Assembly: GCA_947172415.1 (NCBI GenBank)
Contig: OX359190.1
Coordinates: forward strand, 2,914,001 to 2,978,000
Origin: Chondrosia reniformis
Lineage: Eukaryota; Porifera; Demospongiae; Chondrillida; Chondrillidae
Length of the DNA: 64,000 nt
Direction of reading: 5' to 3'
The notes beneath the pieces are model-generated. The model was not told the origin of the DNA, did not search any database, and saw only the letters and a list, made by a program, of their open reading frames with translations. A program made the position numbers and the translations under genes. Of this stretch, positions 25,901-39,100 are shown one piece after another (position 1 is the stretch's first letter; each line of letters starts with the position of its first letter).

Positions 25901-27990
25901 TGTTGGCACTCACCTTTCCCATCTTCCTGAAGATCCTGAAGCTAAGAGAGCTCTGCTGGACCACAACAAGAAGGTTCTAGAGGAAATGAACAACAAGCCT
26001 TATGATGGCAACAGGGTCCTTCCAAAAGAGGTTGCCTACAAAGGTGCTGGTAACTACTTTCTATTAGACAGTCAACTACAGGGAGACAGCAAGATGAAGA
26101 ATCACACTTACAAAGTAGTTAATGCCCTTCGCTCTCTGCTTGCAGATTCCAAGAATCGGTTAGCATTGAAAGTCCCCAAAGTTTGGTTCTGCCTGCAACT
26201 TATCACATCTAGCGTAGAAAGGAAGATGTGGAAGCTCACAGAACTGAAAGAGTTTTGCCTCCGATGCCAATTCATCCAACCAGTAGATGCTGACGGACAG
26301 CTCCTTGCACTGCTGAACCTGTTTCATTGCCTTGGGTTCTATTTGTACTTTGACCTGAGTGAGTACAAAGAGCAGTGGATCTGTACAGATGCAACCTTTC
26401 TGTACAAGGAAATGTCCAAAGTGCTATCAGTCCAGTATGGCCCAAGTGAATGTCCAAGCACAGAGCTACGTATCTTCATGGAAAAAGGAGTAATTCCTGA
26501 AGCTGTTTCGGAGGCCTTGTTTCGACAGCTAGATATCAATGCCGACATCCCAACAAGATGGCTCCTGGAGGTCCTGGTAAAAATTGGTATTGCAGCCAAA
26601 GTGAGAGAAAAGGAGACACGCTACTTCATTCCAGCAGCCCTTCCTGAGAGGCAGATCTACATACCTGAAGCATCTGTGGCCACTTTGGCATACACTTTCT
26701 CATTCCATTCCGTCCAAGATGAGAGGTATACCTGCATACCGACTGGTCTATTCCACAGACTGGCTGTGGACATTGCAAGTGGCAGACAAGCACTCAAGGA
26801 GGAGGAAGTGAGCCCAGTCCAGCTGAGAGGAAAGCAGTGGAGGTACTATCACAAGCAATCAGGCTGTACACAGTTCATTTTCACACAGGAAAATGCCCAC
26901 ATTGCTCTTTCCCAAAAGGAAGACCTCATTCAACTCCAACTGTTGGTTCCTCAGCACTTTCGCAAGCTAAGTCTTTCCTTGACTGAGCTCTGCAGGCACA
27001 TCAGAAAGGAGATGTACAAGCGCATTTGTTATGTGAGTGAGGTAGTCTTTGGTGCTGAGTTTCTTGAAGAGAAAGCCACTTTAGAGGACGGGATCATTTG
27101 CAGTCACCAGAATTGTGAGGACTCCAGTTTGCATCTTCTGCGATTTGAATGTGACAACCAAAGTACAGGTCTGTGTACCAGACTGACCAAGATGACCGGA
27201 CTAAATCCAAGAGAGTCTGTTTGGGTTGCTAAGGAACAGGACAGTGACACCAATGTAAGTTTTCATAATATTATTATTCAACAGATAAGTTTTTTCACGA
27301 ATGTAGAACAATTTTTGACTGTACGTATATTTTGCATTCTGATCTTCTGCTACTGTCTCTATTATTGTTATTCTTTCAACACAAGTAATTATTAATTTTT
27401 ATATCTGCTTCTGAATATATAGTTGAGCGTGGCTGGTAATGTGGAATTTGATGGAGACCAGTTCCTTCTCTATAAAGACCAGTCTACCTGTACTGGAGGA
27501 CCCGGAGTTGTTGGACAGCCAACCCCATCTGACAACTCAGGAGAGTGTGATGGTGAGTGCGTATTCACTGTAACACTAAATAACGCACATTAAATTTTGC
27601 TTTTATGTACATTTATGTACATAATTTTGCACATAATATTGTTGAATGACTCAGTGTTCATATTATTTTGGTACAGAGAGCTGGAAAGAAAAGCTCAAAG
27701 GCAATCACTGGGTTTACCTGTTGGGAAACCTCACTGTCGACAAGATATGTGACCACCTCTACCAGGGAGTGGATGGAAAGTCACTGGTTACTGAAGAGGT
27801 GTATGATGAGATTGAGAATGCAAAGAGCAAAAAGGAAGCAAACAAAATCTTCTTAAAGCACTTACTGAATGCTGGTACGGAGGAGAGTTTGAAGCTGTTT
27901 TGTACAGTTCTTCGACAAACATCTAATGACTATCAGATTCATGAAGAGATTCTTGAGAAACTGAAAGCTGATTTCAAATTTGGAATGTAG
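19995..27990 (+). CDS. Kelch - Roc/COR-like GTPase - CARD-like protein, copy B
   Basis: Paralogue of the gene at 5331-13184 with the same five-exon layout: 19995-20009 (MNVEN), 20638-21498 (Kelch propeller), 24648-27254 (GTPase and COR-like), 27423-27552 (linker), 27677-27990 (CARD-like). About 1308 aa, no stops or frameshifts. P-loop GGPRVGKTS is at about 318-326 and DTGGQ at about 617. It differs from copy A mainly by a ten-copy 30-bp repeat in exon 3 that adds about 100 Gly/Glu/Gln/Lys residues between the P-loop and G3. Kelch loop residues also vary, and the region after the COR-like part, the linker and the CARD are clearly more diverged. The GTPase/COR core is nearly identical to copy A, which points to recent duplication or gene conversion. 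Function is inferred as for copy A. Confidence 0.72.
21540..21691. repeat. Palindromic short element in intron 2, copy B
   Basis: Orthologous to the element at 6970-7120, with the same inverted arms and few differences. It was present before the segmental duplication. Confidence 0.7.
22817..23012. repeat. Foldback element unique to unit B
   Basis: Two arms of about 57 nt (left starting GCACCACCAAAATTCTCAAA, right ending with its complement) flank a loop of about 80 bp. Unit A has only the right-arm end at about 8118-8142, so the element was lost there or gained in B. Confidence 0.75.
24908..25208 (+). repeat. 30-bp in-frame coding minisatellite, about 10 copies
   Basis: Ten tandem copies of a 30-bp purine-rich unit with few substitutions encode a decapeptide reading roughly QGKGSQGEEG. 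They lie in exon 3 of copy B between the P-loop and the DTGGQ motif. Copy A has a single remnant at the same place (about 10296-10318). Because 30 is a multiple of 3, copy number can change without breaking the frame. The encoded segment should be disordered and highly charged. Confidence 0.95.
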
Positions 27991-28869
27991 CTTTCAAATT
28001 TATTTGTCTCTCTTGTCTCTATATTTGTAACTTGCTCAATTTTTAACTTATTTAGTCAATCACTATTTGTTAATTGTTAATTTATATAAAATCCTTGGAC
28101 CATGGTATGTTATACACACTAAATACTTCTCCCTTCATCAGTTCATGTTTAGGGACAAAAATACGTTTTGTAAAATATATGGTGTCGACCTGTTCCAGTT
28201 GAGAGAGATGTCTCAGTGTAGATTAGAACATAAAATGGAAGTATACATGACTAGTGGTCTGTAGTCAATCATGGATTGTATAGAGGAAGCTTGTTACAGC
28301 TAGTGCAGTGAAAATCAAACCAGTTGACCCGAACAACCTCAGAGAGGTAGCTACAAGTAGCAGTGTGTAGCAAGTCCAATGAAGTATGAAACATGCTTGT
28401 AATGTCTCTGAATACAGATGCTACTGTTTCTGTTTTGTACAGTCTGCGGCTACCTCACTGTGTGTGTGTGTGTGTGCGATGGCGCTGGGTCCCTTCTGGA
28501 CAATACCAGCACTGCCACATGTAATACATTCTTACATAATACATGATAAAATTTGCCAGAAAGGTATTTTGAACAACTGGTAGAGAAGGTAAATAAGCTC
28601 TATGTGAATCTTTATAACAAGAGAGAAAAATGTATATACGTATAAGGCAATGCGGAGAAGAGTATAACCCTGTTGATATAAGTATATAATAAAGTTGATT
28701 TGTCAAATTTTGAGTAATTTTTCTGTTCCAAAATTATTTAATTACATTGTAGCCTTTTAATAGAGTAGAAACTGGTTGCCTAGTAGTATACGTACACAAA
28801 TTGCAATTATCACTCTAGTATAGCATGTTCATACACTTAGCATGCCCAGTGTTTTATTTTCATATTCCA
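27991..28869. other. 3' flank of copy B
   Basis: No gene recognised. A TG microsatellite lies at about 28459-28477. AT-rich. Confidence 0.5.
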
Positions 28870-29460
28870 TGTAGTTTGCTATGACTGATGGTCTTTGATT
28901 TAATGGAGACCAGTTCCTTCTCTATAAAGACCAGTCTACCTAGCCTGTACTGGCATAGAAACAGCTGAGCAGGTGGGGAGAGGGGGGGGGGGGGGGAGCT
29001 TAAGCCCCAAAGCCCCATAACCGTCTATACCCTTGACTGGAGGACCTGAAGTTGTTAGTCATACAACACCATCTGACAACTTGGGAGTGTGATGGTGAGT
29101 ACATATTCACTGTAAAACAGCTGTTGTGTGACGTTTTCAGTTGATTGCATAATAATTTAATAATTAATGCAATAATAGTATCAAAGAAATTGCCAACCAA
29201 CTCTTGCAAGGAGTGGATGGAACACAGCTAATTACAGATGACATTTGTCGGATAATCAATACGAAATCTTTTTGGAACACTTGAGAAGTAAAATACTTCC
29301 AAGTGTTTATATTTTCTGTAAGAGACTATGTATAAACGTACATGAAGAAGTGACTAACAGACTGGAAGGGGACACCAGAATATGGGTAGGTCCATACACT
29401 TTAGCAACCAACACCAACTGACAACTTGGGAGAGTGTGATGGTGATTTGAGAACTTGTAT
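28870..29460 (+). pseudogene. Decayed third copy of the Kelch-GTPase-CARD 3' exons
   Basis: About 28900-28950 and 29035-29100 match the linker exon of copy B (27423-27552), including the FDGDQFL-like stretch and the donor after GECD. It is interrupted by stop codons and a poly-G tract near 28983-28997. About 29180-29285 matches the start of the CARD-like exon (a QLLQGVDG-like segment) and then stops. A further linker fragment lies at about 29395-29440. No GTPase or Kelch exon accompanies these, so this is the tail of an older tandem copy. Confidence 0.7.
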
Positions 29461-31239
29461 TATTGAAATACTGTCAGAGTTGCTTGTTTACAAAGTGACA
29501 CATTTTGTAACATTTCATCAGTTTAGTTTGGTCTGGCCATCCTGTTTTCTATATAAGTTCATTTTTAAATGTCTTTATTTATGGCTATTAAATAGCCTAA
29601 CATGAGGCAGAAACCATTCCTGTAGGAAATGCACTTTTAAAACCATGCATGCAGCCTCATATATATAGATGCTTTGATGGTTACGACAATTAGCATTTTA
29701 CAGTAATCATTAATCATACAAATATAAAATGGATTATTTAGCTGCAGCATACAAACAATAATGTTTAAATACAAACTCTAGTAACTTCCTGTGGATTATT
29801 ACATTTGTGTGTGAGTGTGTGTTTATAAAAGGAGATACACTAAGCACGCATATTAGATAAGAATGGAGAGAAGGGCAAGCTGAGATGCTAAGAATGTTGT
29901 CTAGGAAAGAAACAAAATTGAAGTGGTAGTAACAAATAGCGATTTTCAGTGGCTCGATGATTAGTGGTAAAGTGATCGCCCATCAAAAGTAGAATTAAAC
30001 AGTCCCTGTGCGCCTGGAGGTTGGGGAAATTCTTCATGTTCATTCTATTTGGAGGAAAAATGAAAAATGGTAGGTATGTAAAACACTAATAAAACATGAT
30101 TCCACCAATATCATGGCAAGTGGCATTCTAATAGGACTAAATGTAACAAATACCTCAGATACGTATGCCTTAAAACAGTGAAGATACAATTTAGAGTATT
30201 TTAACTGAATTTATTTACTAGAAATCACATTTGTCTAATAATTTAGCATTCACTGATCTAAATACTTTCTACCTATGAAGAATTTTATATGAGTATTCTT
30301 TTTATACATACCATACTACGTACAGGATAAAAAGGAGAGAGAAAACTGTAAGTTCAGAATTATAGAAAATTAAACCTAGATAGCTTTGGACGAGGATACA
30401 AGAGCCTTCTTGGACTCTTGGTTCTTCTGTTGAGATAGCTGTTTTGTAAACACTTATAATATGTATTCAGTAAGTAATTATCTGTTTCTAATAAACAAGT
30501 GTGAGTATTATGCAATGACTCACTCCAAAAGGTTGCAACGGAGAGGGCTGGTTCTGTGGTAGGAAAAAGTGGTCAGTTATTAACAAAGTATTGTAGTCTA
30601 TTACGTATATAACAATCAAACCACAACCGTTTCATTAAAGTATTGCAAACAAATACTGGAAACCAAATCCAAAACACCACCAGTGCTATGCCAGATCAAG
30701 CTGACCTGCATTAGCCCATTTCAAGTGAGAGATCGTAAATAGTGCTGATGATGATATAATCCTAATATGGTCATAGATGTCCACTGACTACCACAAGTCA
30801 CAGTATGAATCTACATATACATGCACACAGACACACACAAGTATGTATACATGTGAGAGAGGCTATCTTAAGCAATGGGTTAAGATAGCCAACCAATGCA
30901 GACAATGATGTCATCTATGGGTTTTTGGCTACCATCCTCCATAGGCTAATCTGTATGTATACATGCATGCACACATGTTGGCATACACTTACATGTAACC
31001 CGTATTGTGGCATGGGGGAGGGCTGTCCAATGCTGTCTGGCCTTATCATCGGACTGCTCGGAGGTAAGGACCTGCAACAAAGTGAGGAACACTCCGTGTA
31101 CAGTGGAACGGTCACCTCTCTATGACAGTCTCTACTTAAAGTGACCATTTCAATCAAGTCTCAAAAATTCTCCTTATTATCAGTGTTTAAAATTAAAATT
31201 ATTGTTTTAAATTAAACAGATACCTTAAAACATTGAACA
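29461..31239. other. Intergenic stretch between the CARD remnant and STAT
   Basis: No convincing exon. A weak SINE-like block lies at about 29945-30060, a partial copy of the 250-bp repeat at about 30365-30440, and one pogo-like end near 31100. Confidence 0.45.
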
Positions 31240-31328
31240 GGTATACAAGAGGTATACAACAGGTATACAAGAGGTATACAACAGATATACAACAGGTATA
31301 CAACAGATATACAAGAGGTATACAACAG
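31240..31328. repeat. 11-bp minisatellite below STAT last exon
   Basis: Tandem AGGTATACAAC/AGGTATACAAG units, about eight copies. They start about 10 bp beyond the proposed STAT stop codon and so may lie in its 3' UTR. Confidence 0.85.
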
Positions 31329-31338
31329 TTATGTATAC

Positions 31339-33135
31339 TCACATTGAAGCTTCAGTGTTTGTTCGGGATGATCCAGGAGGGTGTAGCGAGACCACCACAG
31401 TGCATCCCACATACTTAGCTGGATCTGCTGACTCATCAATAGGCTCTGAATGGGCCAATAAGAAAGAGTACATAAAACCTCACTTATCTGGGACAATATG
31501 AGATCCAAGGAATTAGGAGTCTCAAATTACCCTAACTGTGAATCTTAACAAAAACATATGTAGGTTACTGTGATGTACACAGTTTATTTAATGAACCATC
31601 AACTGATTAATAAACCACAACTATTAAAATGTTGAAGGTTATTTTTAAATGAGGTATATTGTATAGGCTAAGACAATCAGGTACGTAGAATATTTCAAGA
31701 GAAATATATGCTATGTAATGAGAAATTTAAGTTATTTAAATAGAAAATGTAATGATAGTTTAAAATAATATTGATTAAAAAATTTAAAAAAGTCATAAAT
31801 AAATAAACAAACCCAAAAACGCCTCGAGATTATTGTACAATTTAAAACATAATAAGTCACATGAAGGAAAGCCAATGAAATTATGGATATCTGTTAATAC
31901 AGACAAAGTGACATGATGCAGGTGGTAGTGTTCCAGTTGGTATATTTACTTGCATACCATTCAGACACAACATACTGAGGTTTTATAATGTAAATCATAC
32001 TAAACATACGTGGATAGAATTTTGCAAATGCTTCATTCTTCAAAACACAGGGATACAAGTAAAGCAGCTCTTCCAAATCTCTAATTCTGAATCAAGATAA
32101 GAAAAAAATCAAAGAAGCAGTCAAGATGCTTGATTCTTTTATCTAAAAGCCAAAGTTGAAATAGTAACCACATTGTCGTTCAAAGGTAACCAATTTATTT
32201 ATTCCATGAATACTATAAACACCATTTTCTTATTGACATGGTTGACATCAATACGAGGCTAAGGTAAATATTACTAGAATAGACTATTTTCCTCAGCTAA
32301 TCACTTAGGGAATACCTATATACAGAGTAAGCATGGATTAATAAATCTCATAAAATGGCTCACAATGTAAGCAAGCAGTGTTAGAACACTTCATACATAC
32401 ACACACATACATGTCCAGTAAAGGTTGAGTGTAGTCAACTGCTATAACACACAGATGCTTGGAATGTACAGTATCTGCAGTAAACACTTGCAAGGTCTTA
32501 TAATAACTAGACCAAACTCTGAAAAGTGCCTCTTTAAGGGAGGGGAGCATTTGCCTTCACTTGCAGAAAGTCAAATTGCCAATTGGCAGATTGAATGTCA
32601 TTTGGTACCAATTACACCATGCATATGTACCTGGCAGAGAATGGACGGACATGCTGTAAGTCATTCTTTGTCCATGGTTGAACACTGTAAACTTCTGAAC
32701 CAACAATTGTATCAACGTCTAACAGAATAAACAGTCAGATGAAGTATCCACAAGTTGACATACATACCATACATGACCGCAGCTTCAGTAATAGGGTCAA
32801 GTGACCAACACTTGGATCATGTGACTAACAATAGGGTCATGTGACCAACACTTGGATCATGTGACTAACAATAGGGTCATGTGACCAACACTTGGATCAT
32901 GTGACTAATAATAGGGTCATGTGACCAACACTTGGATCATGTGACTAATAATAGGGTCATGTGACCAACACTTGGATCATGTGACTTACTTCTTGTATAA
33001 GCAATTGATATGCCCCCTATGCCTGAGTCACTGAATCTCATTAAAAATGTACCTGGAACACACTGTGCAAGCTTTGTGTGAGCTTCATTCTTATCAATAA
33101 AACCTTCAATCAGACTGCAGTGCAGAGGAAGAGTA

Positions 33136-33168
<33 letters not shown>

Positions 33169-36100
33169 ATGGATGGAAGAGTAATATAGATGGATGGATG
33201 GATGGATGGATGGATGGATGGAAGAGTAATATAGATGGATGGATGGATGGATGGATGGATGGATGGATGAATGGATGGATGGATGGATGGAAGGACGGAT
33301 GGATGGATGCATAGATGGATGAATAATTGATAAATTGAAAATTTAACAAAGTAGAGAAATGGATAAATGAACAGATAGATGGACAGAGACATGGATGGTT
33401 AAATCACCCTGCTTCCCATTCCTTTTTGAAACAAGTCACAACTAATTCCCTTGCCTGATAAAACCACGACCAGAAGGTGAACATGACACCTTTCAAAGTG
33501 TCCTTTCCCACAGCCTGCCTGCCAACCTTGTAATTGGAAGGGTCCTCATCATGCCCTGAAGAGACATGGAGCCATTTTTTCATTGGACAGGTATACAGAT
33601 ATATAAAGATGGCCTTCCTTCTCCCTTACCTAATGAAGGTATTAGTTTGTGTGCCAAATAGTTTAGATTGCCTGGTGTCAATCCTCTGCCAGTGGTACTT
33701 GCAAAAAATGCCTTCAAAGCTTCGGCTAACTTTGGCCAATCCACTAAATCCGGTGTTTGAAATGGATTACGATTCTACAAGGAGGCAGATATACAGAATA
33801 TCTTGTGTTTGACGGATAACAGTTTATGAGTTATTAGATAGAACAGTTTATGAATACAGTGTTGCTTACATTTTAAGATCAATGCTAAGAAATAAATTCC
33901 AGTTTGTTAGTATCCATAAATTAAGTAATTATTTAATGTGTAGTTATGTACGAAATAGAAAAGTAGATAGTGGTCTAATAGTAATCATGAGTTATTAGAT
34001 ATTACGTTTTGATTCGTTGATTAACCAGTCTACTTATTTTTATTACTTTTAACAGGAAAATGCCCCTTCAACAGTCAATAGCTGGTCTTTCAGGGGGTCC
34101 TGTGTCTGTTATTGATACATTTGATGCAATAAATTAGAATGGTAATTAATAATAATTTTAATTATTGTTGAATAGAAGCTGATCTCGAATAGCGGCTGAA
34201 TATCTCTAATCGACATGCCGGTCGAGGTGCGAACCGATCGCGATGTCTGACCAGTTTCCGTTGCAGTAGCGATGTCAAAGTGAAAGTCCTACGATATCTC
34301 CATTAAGTTGAAGGCCTTGGAATGTGCTGCAAATATCTATACCAACACCAATTTTAGCTATTATATAGAAGCCCAGCTCGAATAGAAGCCCAGTTCGAAT
34401 TGAAGCCCTGCTCGAATTGAACCTGGGTCAAAAACGACTGGAACGAATTAGAAGCCGGGGCTTCTATTCGGACAAATACGGTATACTATTTTCATAATGT
34501 CCACTTACAGGTTCTGCAAATGAGTTGTCCCAGAAGATTGTGAATTCAGCTTGCGGTTGCTGGTTGCCATGGACAATGACCACTACAGGAAGTGACATCA
34601 CTTTGATGTTTACATTAATCTCTCCACCAATATTCACTTGAGTTTGAAAGAGCAATGTAAACTTTTCTTCCATTACTGACTAAATAGAGATATTATGAAG
34701 ATATGTGATTACGTAAATATAGGGAGATGTGTGAGTGTAAAGGTAGGACCTTTGATTACCTCATTTCCTCTTCTTTCTGGTGATCTCTTGATTTTCTTCA
34801 ATTGCTACAGCAAAGACATGGGAAAAGCGTGCATACTGGTTAAATGCAGCAAAGCAAAATTCATTTTACAAAGTGGAAAATCACTGCAATATTACAGAAC
34901 ATGATTTTTCTATGCACATCAAAGTCTTTGCACATGAATTGTACAATCAACTGGTATAATTTAATTGCCATCCATTTTGTATTCCTGTGACACGACTGTG
35001 GGTTCACACCATAAATTTGATAAAATATTGATCGAGTCGATGATGGAGAGTGCTCTCATGATGTACATGTGATGTGCATGTGATGTGCTCACCATGCTGT
35101 TAAATGTGCAGGCAAGGACACCAGTAGAAGGCTGCAATTCCATTGTCTTCTTATAGTTTAGTAATTCTCCACTGTTCATACTGGCATCACACCTATGTAC
35201 ACACGTAAGAGCAACAATACCAGGTACTGTTAGATAACGTCATTTTTGTGACCCCATGCAAGAATAAATTACTTGAAAATTTATTGATAAACAGAGAATA
35301 AAGTTATATGAGTACAGTCTTTGACTACAAGATAGGGCAGCTGCATTGTGAATCTAATGACTACTTTACAATGCCAACTAAGGGATCTGGGTTTTCCTAA
35401 AAGAATCATGACAACCAAGGATCCTTCATGAAAATAAAAGATTGTCAAGTCTAGGGAACTAATCTAAAAAGTGTACTTTTTAATTTTTAAATATTTATGC
35501 TATTTATTGCTATGTTATTGTACAGATACGTATATATAGTGTACATATGTATGTGTATATACGTATAGATGGATGGAGGGATAGCCATCCATCCATCCAG
35601 CTACCACTTCACCCATCCATCCAGCTACCACTTCACCCATCCATCCAGCTACCACTTCACCCATCCATCCAGCTACCACTTCACCCATCCATCCAGCTAC
35701 CACTTCACCCATCCATCTAGCTACCACTTCACCCATCAATCCAGCTACCACTTCACCCATCCATCTAGCTACCTCTTCACCCATCCATCCAGCTACCACT
35801 TAACCCATCCATCCAGCTATCCCTCCATCCATCCAGCTACCACTTCACCCATCCATCCAGATATCCCTCCATCCATCCAGCTACCACTTCACCCATCCAT
35901 CCAGCTACCACTTCACCCATCCATCTAGCTACCACTTCACCCATCCATCTAGCTACCACTTCACCCATCCATCCAGCTACCACTTCACCCATCCATCTAG
36001 CTACCTCTTCACCCATCCATCCAGCTACCACTTAACCCATCCATCCAGCTATCCCTCCATCCATCCAGCTACCACTTCACCCATCCATCCAGATATCCCT

Positions 36101-39100
36101 CCATCCATCCAGCTACCACTTCACCCATCCATCCAGCTACCACTTCACCCATCCATCCAGCTACCACTTCACACATCCATCCAGCTACCACTTCACACAT
36201 CCATCCAGCTACCACTTCACCCATCCATCCAGCTACCACTTCACCCATCCATCCAGCTACCACTTCACCAATCCAACTGGGTGGATGACATATTAGGGAG
36301 GGGCTAACTGATTAAATGATTTCTGATTATTTCTAGACTCTTAATTAATTATTGTAAGTAATATGTAGGCATTTCCTTGATTACAGTTAATATATACAGG
36401 TATCATGTCAATTAATTAAGTACGTAATTAATTGGACTTGGCAACTGTTTTATTGCACGCATATATGTACGAGTACATGTATAGAGTAATTAAATAATTA
36501 ATTGAATGTCCTTGGCAACCTCAGATCATATCTTTTATCACAAGCACTGTTTCCCAGCAACTGTACCACTCCTTTTAGTGTTCAAACTTGTCAGCTACCA
36601 ATTTGAACAACAGCACAAAAGGAAATGGCCGCAGTCTCGACCAAAGAGGTAAAGACTTGTGATTCTGTGTCCACTGGTTAAAACTGGATCTAGTACTAAC
36701 TCTAACCAGCTTTACTCGCAGGGACCACCCACCTCTGTCCACTGTCCAATAATTACATCATACCTGTTGTGTACATCATAGCCTAGTTACTGCATTGGGT
36801 CTCCCGGGAGGTTAGGGTTACTGTATCATTCAAACTGAATGGAGAGGTACTGTCCAGTCCTGGGCAGACCAGATCAACCTCTCCAGATCAGAAAGAATGG
36901 TTATGCAAGAATTGGGGTTGCTAGGTAACAGTTGCCAAGTCAGCCCTTTTACCTGTCATCATTGGCTGCCAGCAACAATAGACAATTTTAAAAGCACTAA
37001 AGATTAAGCATGTTAAGGACAGTGTTTAGATGCTTGTATACTAAATACATACCAATTAATACCAAAGTAGTTTACAATATTCTTCTGCCTAGTCACATGT
37101 CTATGAAGCCATCAATATTAGGAGTTAGTAGGCACCACTGTACACTGATGATAAGATGTAACTGGTACAATACATAGTACACACAGAATGATTGGTATAA
37201 CACATTCTTTCAAAATGTTCTAGTAATGTCATTGAGCTGACAGACACAACTGTTAGGGTCAGGTTGATTAGGTAATCACAGACTTTCAGTCTTCTTTCTG
37301 TCATGTGGACAAACCTACTACATCACCAGACAGAATTATTAGAACTTGTACCCTCAAGTAAAACACAGCTGGCCACACTAGATCAATGAAACTTAACAAC
37401 AACATGGCTGCTATGGGATACAAGGATGCCATAACATAAAAAACCAATGACGTCATATTTCACACTGTACCTACCACTCTAAGGAAGTAACTAATGTCTT
37501 AAAACTAGCCTCAATTCTTCAATAGATCAGGAAATTTGAAATAAAATGATATCGCAAGAAAGTGGAAACTCAAACTGTTTTGTCATATCCTATTTTGTGT
37601 ATTTTCTTAAGATCTCATTTCAATCTATATGCGTAGTTTACACTCTAAAACCATTTGACAATATCCATGTACAACATAACTCGCCACAGAGGAGAAAACA
37701 TTAGCAGTGGTTGTATACTAGACAATGTGTGCAAATTTTCAGAGGCCATTTTTTCAATATTTCCCTTCGTATTTAACTGTCACAAATTGGAAAATCAATC
37801 ATATTAATGCGGTAAGCAGGCCATACTCAAAAGTGCTTCCTCCGTCTGTCTGGACCTACCTCTTCTCTGGTTCCCCATGCACCTGTCTTGCTTGCTGTTC
37901 ACTGAGAGAGAATAAAGGGAAGACAGTAATTAACTCATCTAAACAATAAAGAGGGACTAAACAGTCACAAGCAGTGAGGAACAATAGCACATGCACCAGT
38001 AGCTACTCCCAGGAATGGAAGCAAGCAGTGCCGTTATAATAAAATAAGGATTCCTTCAAACTGACTCAATTTGACATATTGTACATTGCAAAATTTCCGC
38101 AATTAATAATTTTCGCAAATTTCGTAAATGGAGTATATTGCACAATGTTTATTCACAAAAATTTCTGCCCACCCATTTAGACAGCGATTCGCGATTTTTT
38201 GGTTGAGAAAATTTTGCGATGTATGGTAACAATTGAAATCCAAATTTTTAGATGTTCAAAGAGTCAAAGGATCATTCAAAAGATAACTAAAACAGCTTGT
38301 ACAGATCTCTTTAGAGACAGCGGGTAATAATCACATTTAGACTATCAAATAACTAAACACTAGCTAAATCTTGTCTTCTAATTTATACTGTTTTATGCAG
38401 TCTCTCTACTCCAAGCTCCCTATAATGTACAGCTCACTTTATTATTGACACGACAACCTCCGGTGGACTCATGTGGAAGTTTAACTTGTTGCCAACCAAC
38501 ATTCTGACCGTAGCTGAGAAACGATTGGCAGTCTTCAGCACTTGTGGAGGTTCTCTTTCCAGCACAAAACACCTGTCAACAAGTCAAATGAACATGTAAT
38601 CACATGAAACCACCCAATATGGCTGTATCATTGAGCAATACTGGCTATACCATTGAGCAATACTGGCTATACCATTGAGCAATACTGACTATACCATTGA
38701 GCAATACTGACTATACCATTGAGCAATACTGGCTATATCATTGAGCAATACTGGCTATACCATTGAGCAATACTGACTATACCATTGAGCAATATTGACT
38801 ATACCATTGAGCAATACTGGCTGTATCATTGAGCAATACTGGCTGTATCATTGAGCAATACTGGTGGTATCATTGAACAATACTGACTATACCATTGAGC
38901 AATACTGGCTATACATAGCAACATACTGGCTGATAATACATATAAAACTTTCCTTTAGAAAGTACAGAGGGGTGAGCAAAATACAATAATGGCTAGGTAC
39001 CAATAATCAAAGTGATAATCAAACCACAACCATTAATAAACATCATGAAGAGAGGAACACTGGGAATTGAACCCTGGGCAGTTGGCTATAATCACCAGTC

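Noticed and set aside
33078-33392. Long reading frames rich in HPSI or WMDG repeats
   Set aside because: They are translations of the ATGG microsatellite. Only the part at 32990-33114 (minus) is a real exon, the STAT SH2 exon.
35515-36263. Frames encoding HFTHPSSY or MGEVVAGW repeats
   Set aside because: The 24-bp repeat unit keeps any frame open; there are no splice or family signals.
35588-36275. CRISPR array
   Set aside because: The units are contiguous, without unique spacers, in a eukaryotic intron.
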